DNA of 8,572 nt from assembly GCA_903953615.1 (NCBI GenBank), contig CAJBKH010000381.1, positions 1 through 8,572 of the forward strand. The letters run 5' to 3'. Made by a program: the position numbers and the translations under genes. Shown here one piece after another: positions 1-6,888 of the stretch (the stretch's first letter is position 1; each line of letters starts with the position of its first letter). The notes under the pieces are model-generated. The model was not told the DNA's origin and ran no database searches. It saw nothing but the letters and a program-made list of their open reading frames with translations. The DNA is from an uncultured Bacteroidota bacterium. GTDB taxonomy: Bacteria > Bacteroidota > Bacteroidia > NS11-12g > UBA955.

Positions 1-1
1 C

Positions 2-745
2 TTCAGAAACGAAGGAATGGATAGAACCCATAATCCTGAATTCACGGGTTTAGAAATCTATGTCGCGTACAAAGATTACAACTGGATGATGGATTATACG
101 GAGATCATGATAGAGAATGTGGCCAATGATGTGAATGGCACCACCGATGTGAAAGTGGGTGATCAAATCATCAATTTTGCCCGTCCTTACAAACGCATTA
201 CCATGTTCGATGCCATCAAAGAACATACAGGTATCGATATTTCGAAAATGGATGAAGCTGGTATAAGAGAGGTTTGCAAAAGTTTAAACATTCATGTAGA
301 TGCAAGCATGGGTAAAGGGAAATTGATAGATGAAATATTTGGTGCTAAATGCGAGAAGCATTGCATTCAACCAACCTTTATCACCGATTATCCAATTGAA
401 ATGAGTCCGCTAACCAAGAAACACAGAAGTGTTGAAGGTTTGGTAGAGCGTTTCGAATTGTTTGTGAACGGCAAAGAAATTGCAAATGCCTATAGCGAGT
501 TGAACGATCCTATTGATCAACGCGAGCGTTTTGAGCACCAATTGCAATTAGCGGGTAGGGGTGATGACGAGGCCATGCCTTTGGATGAAGATTTCTTAAG
601 AGCTTTGGAATACGGAATGCCACCAACCGCTGGTTTAGGTGTTGGGATTGATCGTTTGGTGATGTTAATGACCAACCAAGCGGCCATTCAAGAAGTGTTG
701 TTCTTCCCTCAAATGCGACCAGAAGCTTCACAGAGCAAGGGTTAA
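2..745 (+). CDS. lysS: Lysyl-tRNA synthetase, class II (C-terminal part, cut by window start)
   Basis: Charges tRNA-Lys with lysine in the cytoplasm. Only the last 247 residues are present. The reading frame is open from base 2 and begins with F-R-N-E-G, part of class II motif 2, so the apparent ATG at 17 is internal (the M of FRNEGMDRTHNPEF) and not the start. Visible landmarks are RTHNPEFTGLE just after motif 2, the IQPTFITDYP segment, the ELNDP segment, the GDDEAM segment, and class II motif 3, GLGVGIDR, at about 632-655 with its invariant arginine. The protein ends FPQMRP plus a short polar tail, the usual end of bacterial LysS. The missing N-terminus would hold the OB-fold anticodon-binding domain and motif 1. 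No damage is seen. It is probably transcribed independently of the downstream dehydrogenase, which has its own promoter box. Identification is secure from motif order. Confidence 0.97.
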   Translation, partial: FRNEGMDRTHNPEFTGLEIYVAYKDYNWMMDYTEIMIENVANDVNGTTDVKVGDQIINFARPYKRITMFDAIKEHTGIDISKMDEAGIREVCKSLNIHVDASMGKGKLIDEIFGAKCEKHCIQPTFITDYPIEMSPLTKKHRSVEGLVERFELFVNGKEIANAYSELNDPIDQRERFEHQLQLAGRGDDEAMPLDEDFLRALEYGMPPTAGLGVGIDRLVMLMTNQAAIQEVLFFPQMRPEASQSKG

Positions 746-751
746 GTCGCA

Positions 752-798
752 ATTTTGACGCTTTAATTTTGGACTTGGTTTCAATTTATTTTGACGCT
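752..798 (+). repeat. 11-bp direct repeat ATTTTGACGCT, two copies
   Basis: ATTTTGACGCT occurs at 752-762 and again at 788-798, starts 36 bp apart, just after the lysS stop and around the start of the doubtful small ORF. The two copies flank an exact TAnnTTTG box (764-771). It could be a remnant of a small duplication, a pair of protein-binding sites, or chance in AT-rich DNA. Confidence 0.4.
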
Positions 799-981
799 CA
801 TATTAATCTATTAATAGGTGGGTTATCTGCTATTTTATTTTATTTCAAAATTTTAAAAAGCCGTGTAAAAAATGGTCTCTTAAGATTATTTCTAAGCTTA
901 CTATTCGCTGTAAGCTGTTATTATTTATTGGTTTTTCTTGTACTCAGTGTTTTTGTGTTAATTCGTTTATTCGAAGGTTAA
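769..981 (+). CDS. Possible small two-helix membrane protein (doubtful gene)
   Basis: A 70-residue open frame of unknown family. It has two hydrophobic stretches, about residues 12-29 and 40-65, joined by a basic stretch (KSRVKNGLLR). By the positive-inside rule this predicts a hairpin with a cytoplasmic loop. The frame contains no ATG: the first usable codon is TTG at 769, with another TTG at 775. The first TTG lies inside an exact match to the TAnnTTTG -7 box (764-771), so that box and that start cannot both be right. Long hydrophobic runs also arise by chance in T-rich DNA. In favour of a gene, it fills most of the gap between lysS and the dehydrogenase, ends cleanly, and has plausible membrane topology. 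I do not recognise homologues and assign no function. Confidence 0.35.
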   Translation: MDLVSIYFDAHINLLIGGLSAILFYFKILKSRVKNGLLRLFLSLLFAVSCYYLLVFLVLSVFVLIRLFEG

Positions 982-1074
982 TCAAATAAGTTGAGGTGAC
1001 TAAGTTCAAAGCAAACAATCAACATTTGTTAAAATCCACTGCGCGTGGGCATTTTCAATCCTTTATTTTATTCT

Positions 1075-1082
1075 TATATTTG
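1075..1082 (+). promoter_or_regulatory. Bacteroidota -7 promoter box for the aldehyde dehydrogenase gene
   Basis: TATATTTG is an exact match to the TAnnTTTG -7 consensus. A poor -33 candidate, TTTTC at 1052-1056, lies about 19 bp upstream. The G of the box is only 5 nt before the ATG at 1087, so a transcript starting a few bases after the box would be leaderless or nearly so. This supports 1087 over the upstream in-frame GTG at 1045, which would lie before the predicted transcription start. Confidence 0.6.
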
Positions 1083-1086
1083 CCTT

Positions 1087-2625
1087 ATGCAAAACATCGC
1101 TCAGGTTTTAAAACAATTAGGCATTAAGAAAGTAAGTGAAAGTGTATGCACTGGCAATAGCTGGATAAGTGCTGTAGGAACGCAAAAAAAGGAAATTCAT
1201 TCGCCAGTGGATGGCAAATTAATTGGCTCGGTAATTTATGCGAGCGAAACTGAATATGAGGCGGTGCTTAAAAGAACAAGTGCAGCTGCCATTTTTTGGA
1301 GACAAATGCCAGCGCCAAAGCGTGGCGAAATTGTTAGACAATATGGCGATGTCTTAAGAGAAAATAAAACGGCCCTTGGTACTCTTGTAAGTTACGAGAT
1401 GGGTAAAAGTTTACAAGAAGGCTTGGGCGAGGTGCAAGAAATGATAGATATCTGCGATTTTGCAGTGGGTTTAAGTCGCCAATTATACGGTTTAACCATG
1501 CACAGCGAACGCCCTAATCACCGTATGTACGAGCAGTGGCATCCATTGGGCACTGTAGGAATTATTTCTGCCTTTAATTTTCCTGTTGCTGTTTGGTCGT
1601 GGAATGCTATGATTGCTGCAGTGTGTGGTGATGTAAGCATTTGGAAACCTTCTGAAAAAACACCACTTTCTGGCGTGGCTTGTATGAATTTATTAATGCC
1701 AGTTTTGGCTGCCAATCAATTACCTGAAGGTATTTTTACCTTGATTAATGGGGATGCCAGTATTGGAAAAATGATGGCTTCAGATACTAGAATTCCTTTA
1801 ATATCTGCCACCGGAAGCACCCGCATGGGTAAGGAAGTAGGAAAGGTAGTTGGCGAAAGATTGGGTAGAAGTTTATTAGAATTGGGTGGTAACAATGCCA
1901 TCATTGTATCGGATAATGCAGATTTGAAAATGGCGCTTATTGCCATTGTCTTTGGATCGGTAGGCACTGCTGGACAGCGCTGCACAACAACACGTAGACT
2001 GATTGTTCATGAAAAAATTTACGATGCTTTGGTTAAAAAATTAGTAGCTGCCTATAAGCAATTAAAAATTGGTAATCCACTCGATCAAACAAACCATGTG
2101 GGTCCTTTAATTGATATGGATGCAGTGAACAATTTCTCAGGTGCACTCGATCAATTAAAAAAAGAAGGTGGCAAAGTACTGGTTGGCGGCAAAGTGTTAA
2201 AAGGCAAAGGTTATGAGAGTGGTTGTTATGTTGAGCCCGCTATTTGTGAGGCAAGCAATCATTATAAAATTGTGCAACACGAAACCTTTGCACCGATTTT
2301 GTACATCATGAAATACAGTAAGCTTGAGGAGGCTCTAGCGATGCAGAATGATGTGAAGCAAGGCTTAAGCTCGGCCATATTCTCGAATAATATCAGAGAA
2401 ACAGAATACTTTTTATCAGCGAATGGCAGCGATTGTGGCATAGCCAATGTGAACATTGGGACCAGTGGTGCCGAGATTGGTGGTGCTTTTGGTGGCGAGA
2501 AGGAAACTGGCGGCGGAAGAGAAAGTGGAAGCGACAGTTGGAAGGCCTATATGCGCAGACAAACCAATACCATCAACTATGCCGATAATTTGCCTTTGGC
2601 GCAAGGTATAAAATTTGATTTGTAA
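1087..2625 (+). CDS. amaB: ALDH7/antiquitin-type aldehyde dehydrogenase (alpha-aminoadipate semialdehyde / piperideine-6-carboxylate dehydrogenase)
   Basis: Predicted to oxidise alpha-aminoadipate semialdehyde, in equilibrium with piperideine-6-carboxylate, to alpha-aminoadipate with NAD+ in lysine catabolism; cytoplasmic. The 512-residue length is normal for ALDH7. Visible elements are the active-site asparagine in AFNFPVAVWSWN (N164), the cofactor lysine in WKPSEKTP (K187), the general-base glutamate in LLELGG (E265), and the catalytic cysteine in GTAGQRC (C299, codon 1981-1983), preceded by the arginine that antiquitins use to hold the substrate carboxylate. The C-terminal signature SGAEIGGAFGGEKETGGG, then SGSDSWKAYMRR and PLAQGIKF, is diagnostic of antiquitins over other ALDHs. 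I chose ATG 1087 because the family N-terminus aligns from about there (LKQLGI, then NSW) and a -7 box sits just upstream. Substrate assignment is from family resemblance; no other lysine-catabolic gene is visible here. Confidence 0.92.
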   Translation: MQNIAQVLKQLGIKKVSESVCTGNSWISAVGTQKKEIHSPVDGKLIGSVIYASETEYEAVLKRTSAAAIFWRQMPAPKRGEIVRQYGDVLRENKTALGTLVSYEMGKSLQEGLGEVQEMIDICDFAVGLSRQLYGLTMHSERPNHRMYEQWHPLGTVGIISAFNFPVAVWSWNAMIAAVCGDVSIWKPSEKTPLSGVACMNLLMPVLAANQLPEGIFTLINGDASIGKMMASDTRIPLISATGSTRMGKEVGKVVGERLGRSLLELGGNNAIIVSDNADLKMALIAIVFGSVGTAGQRCTTTRRLIVHEKIYDALVKKLVAAYKQLKIGNPLDQTNHVGPLIDMDAVNNFSGALDQLKKEGGKVLVGGKVLKGKGYESGCYVEPAICEASNHYKIVQHETFAPILYIMKYSKLEEALAMQNDVKQGLSSAIFSNNIRETEYFLSANGSDCGIANVNIGTSGAEIGGAFGGEKETGGGRESGSDSWKAYMRRQTNTINYADNLPLAQGIKFDL

Positions 2626-2735
2626 ATTCGGTTTACATCTAAAGCATTTTAAATGACTTAGATAGGTTTAAATTAGCAATAATTATGGCTAATTGACGTT
2701 GATATTAAAAAAAAATACAAACTATTCATTTAAGA

Positions 2736-2767
2736 TTTTGGTAAATTGATATTTTCGTGTAGGTTTG
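2736..2767 (+). promoter_or_regulatory. Strong Bacteroidota promoter (-33 TTTTG, -7 TAGGTTTG) for the PorE-like gene
   Basis: TTTTG at 2736-2740 is followed after 19 bp by TAGGTTTG at 2760-2767, an exact fit to the TTTG / TAnnTTTG promoter of this phylum with normal spacing. Transcription would start near 2771-2774, giving a leader of roughly 30 nt before the ATG at 2804. The leader is A/T-rich (ends TTTTAAATAAAC) with no Shine-Dalgarno sequence, as is usual in the phylum. This is the best-formed promoter in the window. Confidence 0.75.
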
Positions 2768-2803
2768 TAAATTCTAGTCAGAGTTATAGTATTTTAAATA
2801 AAC

Positions 2804-5800
2804 ATGAGTAAAACTACAATATTTTTAAGAACCAGTATTTTCGCTGTATCCCTTATTTTGTTATGTGGCTGTCCAGTAAACCTATCTAAACCAGATGGTG
2901 CTAAAGCCAGATACCAATACAAATATGCTGCGGATTTGTATTCGCAAATTGCGCCAAAAATTAAAGATAAAGATACGGCTCAAAGAGTAAGAATGGATGC
3001 TGCCTTCTGTTACAGAATGGCAAATGAATACGAAAAAGCCATCAAAGCGTATGATAAGGTACTTAAAAAAGATCCTAAAAATACAGAGGCGCTTTATCAA
3101 ATTGGTGTTTTAAAAATGAAAACAGCAGATGGTAAACCAGATGCATTGAGAGAGGCCAGAGGATTTTTCAAAAGATACTTAGAAGAAGTTCCAAATGATG
3201 AGCGTATTATTAAAAAGGTTGCAGCCATTGACAGTGTGGAAAGTTGGATCAAGGATGCGCCTAAAAGTAGATTCAAAGTCTCAAATGTTAAGCAATTAAA
3301 TACAAAAGCATCTGAGTATGCGCCAATGATAGGCAGCAAAAAAGACGATAAATTATTTTTTACCACAGATAGAGAAGGTGGTATTCGCAAAAAGCAAGTC
3401 GATGGTTACATTGGTTTTAGTTACCACGATATTTGGTATGCAAATGCAAAGAAGGTAAAGAAAACTGCAAAGAATCCTAATCCTCCAATTGTATTTGATA
3501 AACCAGTGATTGCACTCGGTACAATCAATACAAAATTCAATGATGGTACTTGTTGCTTTGACAGAAAATTCACAACTGTATACTATACGCAGTGTAACGG
3601 AACAGATGGCAAATCTAAAACTTGTAAATTGTTCCAAGCAAAGCTAACTGGCGAAGAATGGGCCGAAGAACAAATGTTAGAGTTTTGTATCAACGACTCA
3701 TTTAACTATGCGCATCCTTCTTTAAGCGATGATGGCAAGAAATTGTATTTTACCAGTGATAGACCTGATGGACAAGGTGGCTATGATATTTGGGTTTGTG
3801 CTTACAACCAGAGAGCAAAAGGTTGGGGTGAGCCAGTTAACTTAGGCGATGTAATTAATACCCCGCAAAACGAAATGTATCCTTATTGGAATAGTCATGA
3901 TGCCAACATCTATTTTTCTTCAACAGGGCATTTAGGCATGGGTGGTTTTGATATTTTTAGATCTGAAGGCAGCGGAACCGATTGGAGCGAGCCAGAAAAT
4001 TTAAGAGCACCATTGAACAGTGGTGGTGATGATTTTGGAATTACCTTCGATATTACCAACCGCGACCATGGTTTCTTCTCTTCAAACAGAGAAGGTGGTA
4101 AAGGAAGTGATGATATTTATGAATTCAAGGTTTCTCCTTTGGTAATAGAATTAGAAGGCTATGTTTACGAGTGTGTTTTGCCAAAAACAAATCCTGATAA
4201 ACACAATTTATCTAAACCATTGGCCAACTCTTTAATCACCATTACGAATAACATTGATTCTACCAAGATGACTGTTAAGACTGATGCAGCTGGTTATTAT
4301 AGAGTGACTTTAAAAGAGAAAACCAACTACGAAATATTATGTCAAAATTTAGAGTTGTATTATTTTGACGCAGAAATCAAACAAAAAACAACCAAGGGTA
4401 TTAAAATATCTACAGTTCTAAGACAAGATTTCTGCTTATACTCTCAAATTATCGAGGAAGTGGTGCCAATTTACTACGACTTAGATAAAGCCAATATTAG
4501 ACCTGATGCTGCGAAAGTTTTAGATGAAAAAATTCTAGTCCTTTTAAGAAAATATCCAAAATTAAGATTAGAGTTAGGTTCACATACCGATTGTCGTTCA
4601 TCTTATGCTTATAACGAAGATTTGTCGCAACGAAGAGCGGATAGTGCAGTTGCATATCTTGTAAGAGCAGGTATTGATGCGAGAAGATTGGTGGCAAAAG
4701 GATACGGTGAATCACAATTAGTAAACGATTGTCAGTGCGAGGGTGCCGTAAAAGTACCATGTCCTGAAGATAAACACCAAGAAAATAGAAGAACAACCAT
4801 TAAAACACTTGACGTAAACTTCGATCCAAAAGTAAGCGCGGTGAACAGCAATGATAAGAACAACACCAATGTTAAACCTATCATCGTTAAAATGGAGAAT
4901 AAAGATAATAAGTACTTGGTAAACGTTGCAGGTAATAATGTTGAGAGTGCTAGTAGAGCGTTGGTTGCGCCAGGAGCAGATATCACAATTTCAATGATGG
5001 AATTGAAAAACTTAATTGATAAGAAAGTTATTAAACCTGAAGATTTAATAGGCATTACACCGGCAGATGTTTTAGCTGGAAAGCTTAAGCCAGGTGCTAC
5101 CGTTAAATTGAACATGCTAAGAATTGGTGCTAAAGATGGCGGTAAAACACTTACTAATGTAGTTGTTAAGATTGCGTCTCAAGGCAATCCTTATACCTTC
5201 GGATTCGATGCACTTAAAGCACTTGATGGTACAGTTAATACTGAAGAAGGTGAGATTACCTTCAAAAATGTCAACAAAGGTGCACTTCAAAATGGAGCCA
5301 TCGAAAGCAATGGAACCAAAGGCAATGTTGCAGGTGGTAACACAGGTACTAAAGGAACAACAGGAACAACGCCAGTTGCGCCTAAAGCTGATACTGTCTC
5401 TATGGAAGATTACAAATCTGTAACTTTGATTGATGATGGTGGTACCTTGATGATACCAACCATGGTGAACGATAAGGAAAATGTGAATTGGGCCTATAAT
5501 CCTAGTGGTAGAAAAGTTGAAATAACTGAGGACATGGTGAAACAATTATTAGATAGCAAAGCCATCAGTAAAAAGGATTTCGAAGATGGAGAGTCAATTA
5601 AATTGGGTGATGGTACAAAATTACCTAGTAACACTTTTCTAATTGCTACACTTCAGATTGGTGATGTTACTTTAGAAAATGTGAGAGTAGTGGTAAGTAC
5701 CAAAGTAACCGTGCCAACCATTGGCGGTATGAATGTAATCATGAAAAAGATGTTCGCTGTGGTGAAAGGCAAGGTGCTTTATATGAAACCAAAAGAAAAA

Positions 5801-5821
5801 CGCGCGAAAGCAGGGGAATAA
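2804..5821 (+). CDS. PorE-like envelope lipoprotein: TPR, PD40 propeller, CRD, OmpA domain, plus two degenerate retropepsin-like domains
   Basis: A 1005-residue exported protein. Residues 1-23 are a lipoprotein signal; LCGC gives C23 as the likely lipidated cysteine. TPR-like helices span about 34-145. PD40/WD40-like propeller repeats span about 170-441, e.g. HPSLSDDGKKLYFTSDRPDG and GGFDIFR, with cysteines at 250, 251, 264, 274, 295 and 332 that might pair. A carboxypeptidase-regulatory-like domain spans about 447-540. An OmpA-C peptidoglycan-binding domain spans about 553-670, with HTD (D596), LSQRRA (R611) and NRRTTI intact. This order is that of PorE, which tethers the type IX secretion ring to peptidoglycan; other paralogues share it, so PorE identity is only probable. 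Unlike typical members, about 330 residues follow the OmpA domain: two related domains (about 692-823 and 869-996) separated by a G/T/N-rich linker, resembling aspartic proteases without catalytic Asp. It is a single-gene unit between its own promoter and terminator. Confidence 0.9.
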   Translation: MSKTTIFLRTSIFAVSLILLCGCPVNLSKPDGAKARYQYKYAADLYSQIAPKIKDKDTAQRVRMDAAFCYRMANEYEKAIKAYDKVLKKDPKNTEALYQIGVLKMKTADGKPDALREARGFFKRYLEEVPNDERIIKKVAAIDSVESWIKDAPKSRFKVSNVKQLNTKASEYAPMIGSKKDDKLFFTTDREGGIRKKQVDGYIGFSYHDIWYANAKKVKKTAKNPNPPIVFDKPVIALGTINTKFNDGTCCFDRKFTTVYYTQCNGTDGKSKTCKLFQAKLTGEEWAEEQMLEFCINDSFNYAHPSLSDDGKKLYFTSDRPDGQGGYDIWVCAYNQRAKGWGEPVNLGDVINTPQNEMYPYWNSHDANIYFSSTGHLGMGGFDIFRSEGSGTDWSEPENLRAPLNSGGDDFGITFDITNRDHGFFSSNREGGKGSDDIYEFKVSPLVIELEGYVYECVLPKTNPDKHNLSKPLANSLITITNNIDSTKMTVKTDAAGYYRVTLKEKTNYEILCQNLELYYFDAEIKQKTTKGIKISTVLRQDFCLYSQIIEEVVPIYYDLDKANIRPDAAKVLDEKILVLLRKYPKLRLELGSHTDCRSSYAYNEDLSQRRADSAVAYLVRAGIDARRLVAKGYGESQLVNDCQCEGAVKVPCPEDKHQENRRTTIKTLDVNFDPKVSAVNSNDKNNTNVKPIIVKMENKDNKYLVNVAGNNVESASRALVAPGADITISMMELKNLIDKKVIKPEDLIGITPADVLAGKLKPGATVKLNMLRIGAKDGGKTLTNVVVKIASQGNPYTFGFDALKALDGTVNTEEGEITFKNVNKGALQNGAIESNGTKGNVAGGNTGTKGTTGTTPVAPKADTVSMEDYKSVTLIDDGGTLMIPTMVNDKENVNWAYNPSGRKVEITEDMVKQLLDSKAISKKDFEDGESIKLGDGTKLPSNTFLIATLQIGDVTLENVRVVVSTKVTVPTIGGMNVIMKKMFAVVKGKVLYMKPKEKRAKAGE
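4877..5272 (+). other. Degenerate retropepsin-like domain 1 in the PorE-like protein (residues about 692-823)
   Basis: The order of elements follows bacterial retropepsin-like (clan AA) proteases: an N-terminal strand pair, the active-site loop, strand plus helix (DITIS, then ELKNLIDKKVI, then DLIG), a central strand with L-R-I-G (residues 772-775), L-T-N-V-V-V, and the second hydrophobic-Gly turn YTFGFDALKAL, ending in the strand GEITF. The loop that should read hydrophobic-D-T/S-G-A reads L-V-A-P-G-A at 720-725, so the catalytic Asp aligns with Ala722. Fold assignment is from pattern matching by eye; inactivity follows from the missing Asp. Confidence 0.7.
5273..5398 (+). other. Low-complexity Gly/Asn/Thr linker between the two retropepsin-like domains
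   Basis: Residues about 824-865 are rich in G, N, T and K (for example NVAGGNTGTKGTTGTTP) and end in a Pro/Ala segment. No secondary structure is expected. It would let the two flanking domains move or pair within one chain. It lies in the same frame without interruption. Confidence 0.85.
5408..5791 (+). other. Degenerate retropepsin-like domain 2 in the PorE-like protein (residues about 869-996)
   Basis: This copy shows the resemblance more clearly: GGTLMIPTMVNDKENVNWAY resembles the start of retropepsin-like domains (strand, turn, strand into the active-site loop). It continues with V-E-I-T, helix MVKQLLDSKAI, then KKDF, LGDGTKLP, TLQIGDVTLENVRVVV, and the second Gly turn TIGGMNVIMKKM. The active-site loop reads Y-N-P-S-G-R at 898-903: S-G of the D-S/T-G triad remains but Asp is replaced by Pro900. 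It aligns with domain 1 along its length (hydrophobic-x-I-S/T then helix with K-x-L-x-D-x-K-x-I; x-I-G; L-x-N-V-x-V), so the two probably arose by duplication. Confidence 0.75.
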
Positions 5822-5840
5822 TTCCTTCAAGATAAATTTA

Positions 5841-5882
5841 AGAGATGGGTATTGGCTTTTGCCAATACCCATTTTTATTTTA
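5841..5882 (+). terminator. Rho-independent terminator after the PorE-like gene
   Basis: A perfect 12-bp inverted repeat, ATGGGTATTGGC at 5845-5856 and GCCAATACCCAT at 5861-5872, has a TTTT loop and is followed by a T-rich tract (TTTTATTTTA). It starts 24 nt after the stop codon at 5821. It separates the PorE-like gene from the PorG-like genes, which have their own promoter. The tract before the stem is A-rich, so it may also work on the opposite strand. Confidence 0.95.
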
Positions 5883-5909
5883 GAGGCCTCATGCAATAAA
5901 ATCAACTTA

Positions 5910-5942
5910 TTTTGCGTTTTTGAATATAATCCCCTAATTTCG
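5910..5942 (+). promoter_or_regulatory. Probable promoter for the tandem PorG-like genes
   Basis: TTTTG at 5910-5914 and TAATTTCG at 5935-5942 are 20 bp apart. The -7 box has one mismatch (C for T) from TAnnTTTG. Transcription would begin near 5946-5949, about 16-19 nt before the ATG at 5965. A second near-match, TAAAATTG at 5954-5961, lies closer to the ATG but lacks a -33 partner. Location just after a strong terminator makes a promoter here necessary. Confidence 0.55.
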
Positions 5943-5964
5943 TAAGTCAGTAATAAAATTGCAC

Positions 5965-6864
5965 ATGAAAAAAATCTGTTACCTAGCGCTATCACTTCTA
6001 TTTGCCTTCAATGCACAAGCTGTTGAGAAGAAAAAGGGAAGTTCGTTAGATTTTGGGTTGTACCTAGGTGGTTCAAACTATTGGGGTGATTTGACCAGAG
6101 ATTACCAACCATTGTGGAGCAAAACTAAATTGGCTGGTGGTTTGCTCTGCAGATACAATGTGAGTCCTTATATCACATTTAAAGGCTCTGCCTTGTATGG
6201 TCAAATTCAAGGTTCAGACAAAAATTACAGCTACGATCTTTACAGAACGCGCAGAAACCTAAGTTTTAAATCAGATATTGTTGAATTTTCAGCACAAATA
6301 GAATGGAATATTTTGGGTTACGAGAACACAAGAACCAATTATGGTTGGTCGCCATATTTATTTGGTGGTGTTTCTGTTTTTAGATTTAATCCAAAAGCAC
6401 AATTTAATTATATTTCAGGTATTCATGATCCCTCTCTACAATCTCAAAGTGGTGAATGGATAGAATTGCAACCATTGGGTACCGAAGGTCAAGAGACTAC
6501 AAAATTTAATGACAAAAGAAGATATTCATTAACGCAAATCAGCATTCCTTTGGGAATAGGCTCAAAATGGCAGTTAGACGACCATTGGGCCATTGGTATT
6601 GAGTTTGGTGTTCGCAAAACATTTACAGATTATTTAGACGATGTTTCATCTATTTATGTGGATGATCAAATTGTAGGAGGTGCAAGCGGACCTATGGCAG
6701 TGGCATTAAAAGATAGAAGTGCCGAAGTGAACAATGATCTTTCAGTAAAATTCGAAAACAACGACCCAAGAGGTAACCCCAAATCCAAAGATTGGTACTT
6801 AATTTCTGGTGTTACTTTAACCTATAGAATTCTTGGTGGTCGCCAACCTTGTTTTAATTTCTAG
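5965..6864 (+). CDS. DUF6089/PorG-like outer-membrane beta-barrel protein, copy 1
   Basis: A 299-residue predicted outer-membrane barrel of the DUF6089 family, which includes PorG of the type IX secretion system. The start is ATG 5965; a TTG six bases upstream is in frame but unneeded, since the ATG gives a clean signal peptide (residues 1-19, KK, hydrophobic core, AQA then V). Visible family features are LGGSNYWGDL at 34-43, G-S-D-K-N, RNLSF, the Gly/aromatic-rich strand PYLFGGVSVFRFNPK, IELQPLGTEGQ, and FGVRKTFTDYLDD ending at about 226. Alternating hydrophobic residues fit beta-strands, and the chain ends in Phe, as many outer-membrane barrels do. It shares these motifs in order with the next gene, 24 bp downstream, so the two are tandem paralogues likely cotranscribed. 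PorG identity is probable by family and by its position upstream of uppS; a T9SS role is inferred. Confidence 0.85.
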   Translation: MKKICYLALSLLFAFNAQAVEKKKGSSLDFGLYLGGSNYWGDLTRDYQPLWSKTKLAGGLLCRYNVSPYITFKGSALYGQIQGSDKNYSYDLYRTRRNLSFKSDIVEFSAQIEWNILGYENTRTNYGWSPYLFGGVSVFRFNPKAQFNYISGIHDPSLQSQSGEWIELQPLGTEGQETTKFNDKRRYSLTQISIPLGIGSKWQLDDHWAIGIEFGVRKTFTDYLDDVSSIYVDDQIVGGASGPMAVALKDRSAEVNNDLSVKFENNDPRGNPKSKDWYLISGVTLTYRILGGRQPCFNF

Positions 6865-6888
6865 CTTATAGAGTAGAAACCTTACTAA

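Noticed and set aside
1036..1048. CCAC / GTGG hairpin before the dehydrogenase
   Set aside because: Only a 4-bp stem with a 5-nt loop; too weak to call a terminator.
1045..1086. Longer GTG-started form of the aldehyde dehydrogenase
   Set aside because: The 14 extra residues do not resemble the family N-terminus, and the region contains the -7 promoter box just before ATG 1087.
2671..2694. Inverted repeat AATTAGC / GCTAATT (10-nt loop) after the dehydrogenase as a terminator
   Set aside because: Short AT-rich 7-bp stem with no T tract after it; could be chance in AT-rich DNA.
5163..5423. Same-strand 86-codon ORF in another frame inside the PorE-like gene
   Set aside because: Overlaps the linker and first retropepsin-like domain, whose frame is continuous and meaningful. 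The alternative product is low-complexity Leu/Lys-rich with no support.
4732..5545. Long antisense ORFs (127 and 142 codons) opposite the C-terminal part of the PorE-like gene
   Set aside because: They lie wholly opposite a well-supported coding region, have no recognisable domains or promoter, and look like shadows of its codon pattern.
4877..5791. Active aspartic protease in the tail of the PorE-like protein
   Set aside because: Neither copy has the catalytic Asp in the D-T/S-G position, so proteolysis by the known mechanism is not expected.
5959..5964. TTG start for PorG-like copy 1
   Set aside because: Adds only two residues; ATG at 5965 gives a normal M-K-K signal peptide.
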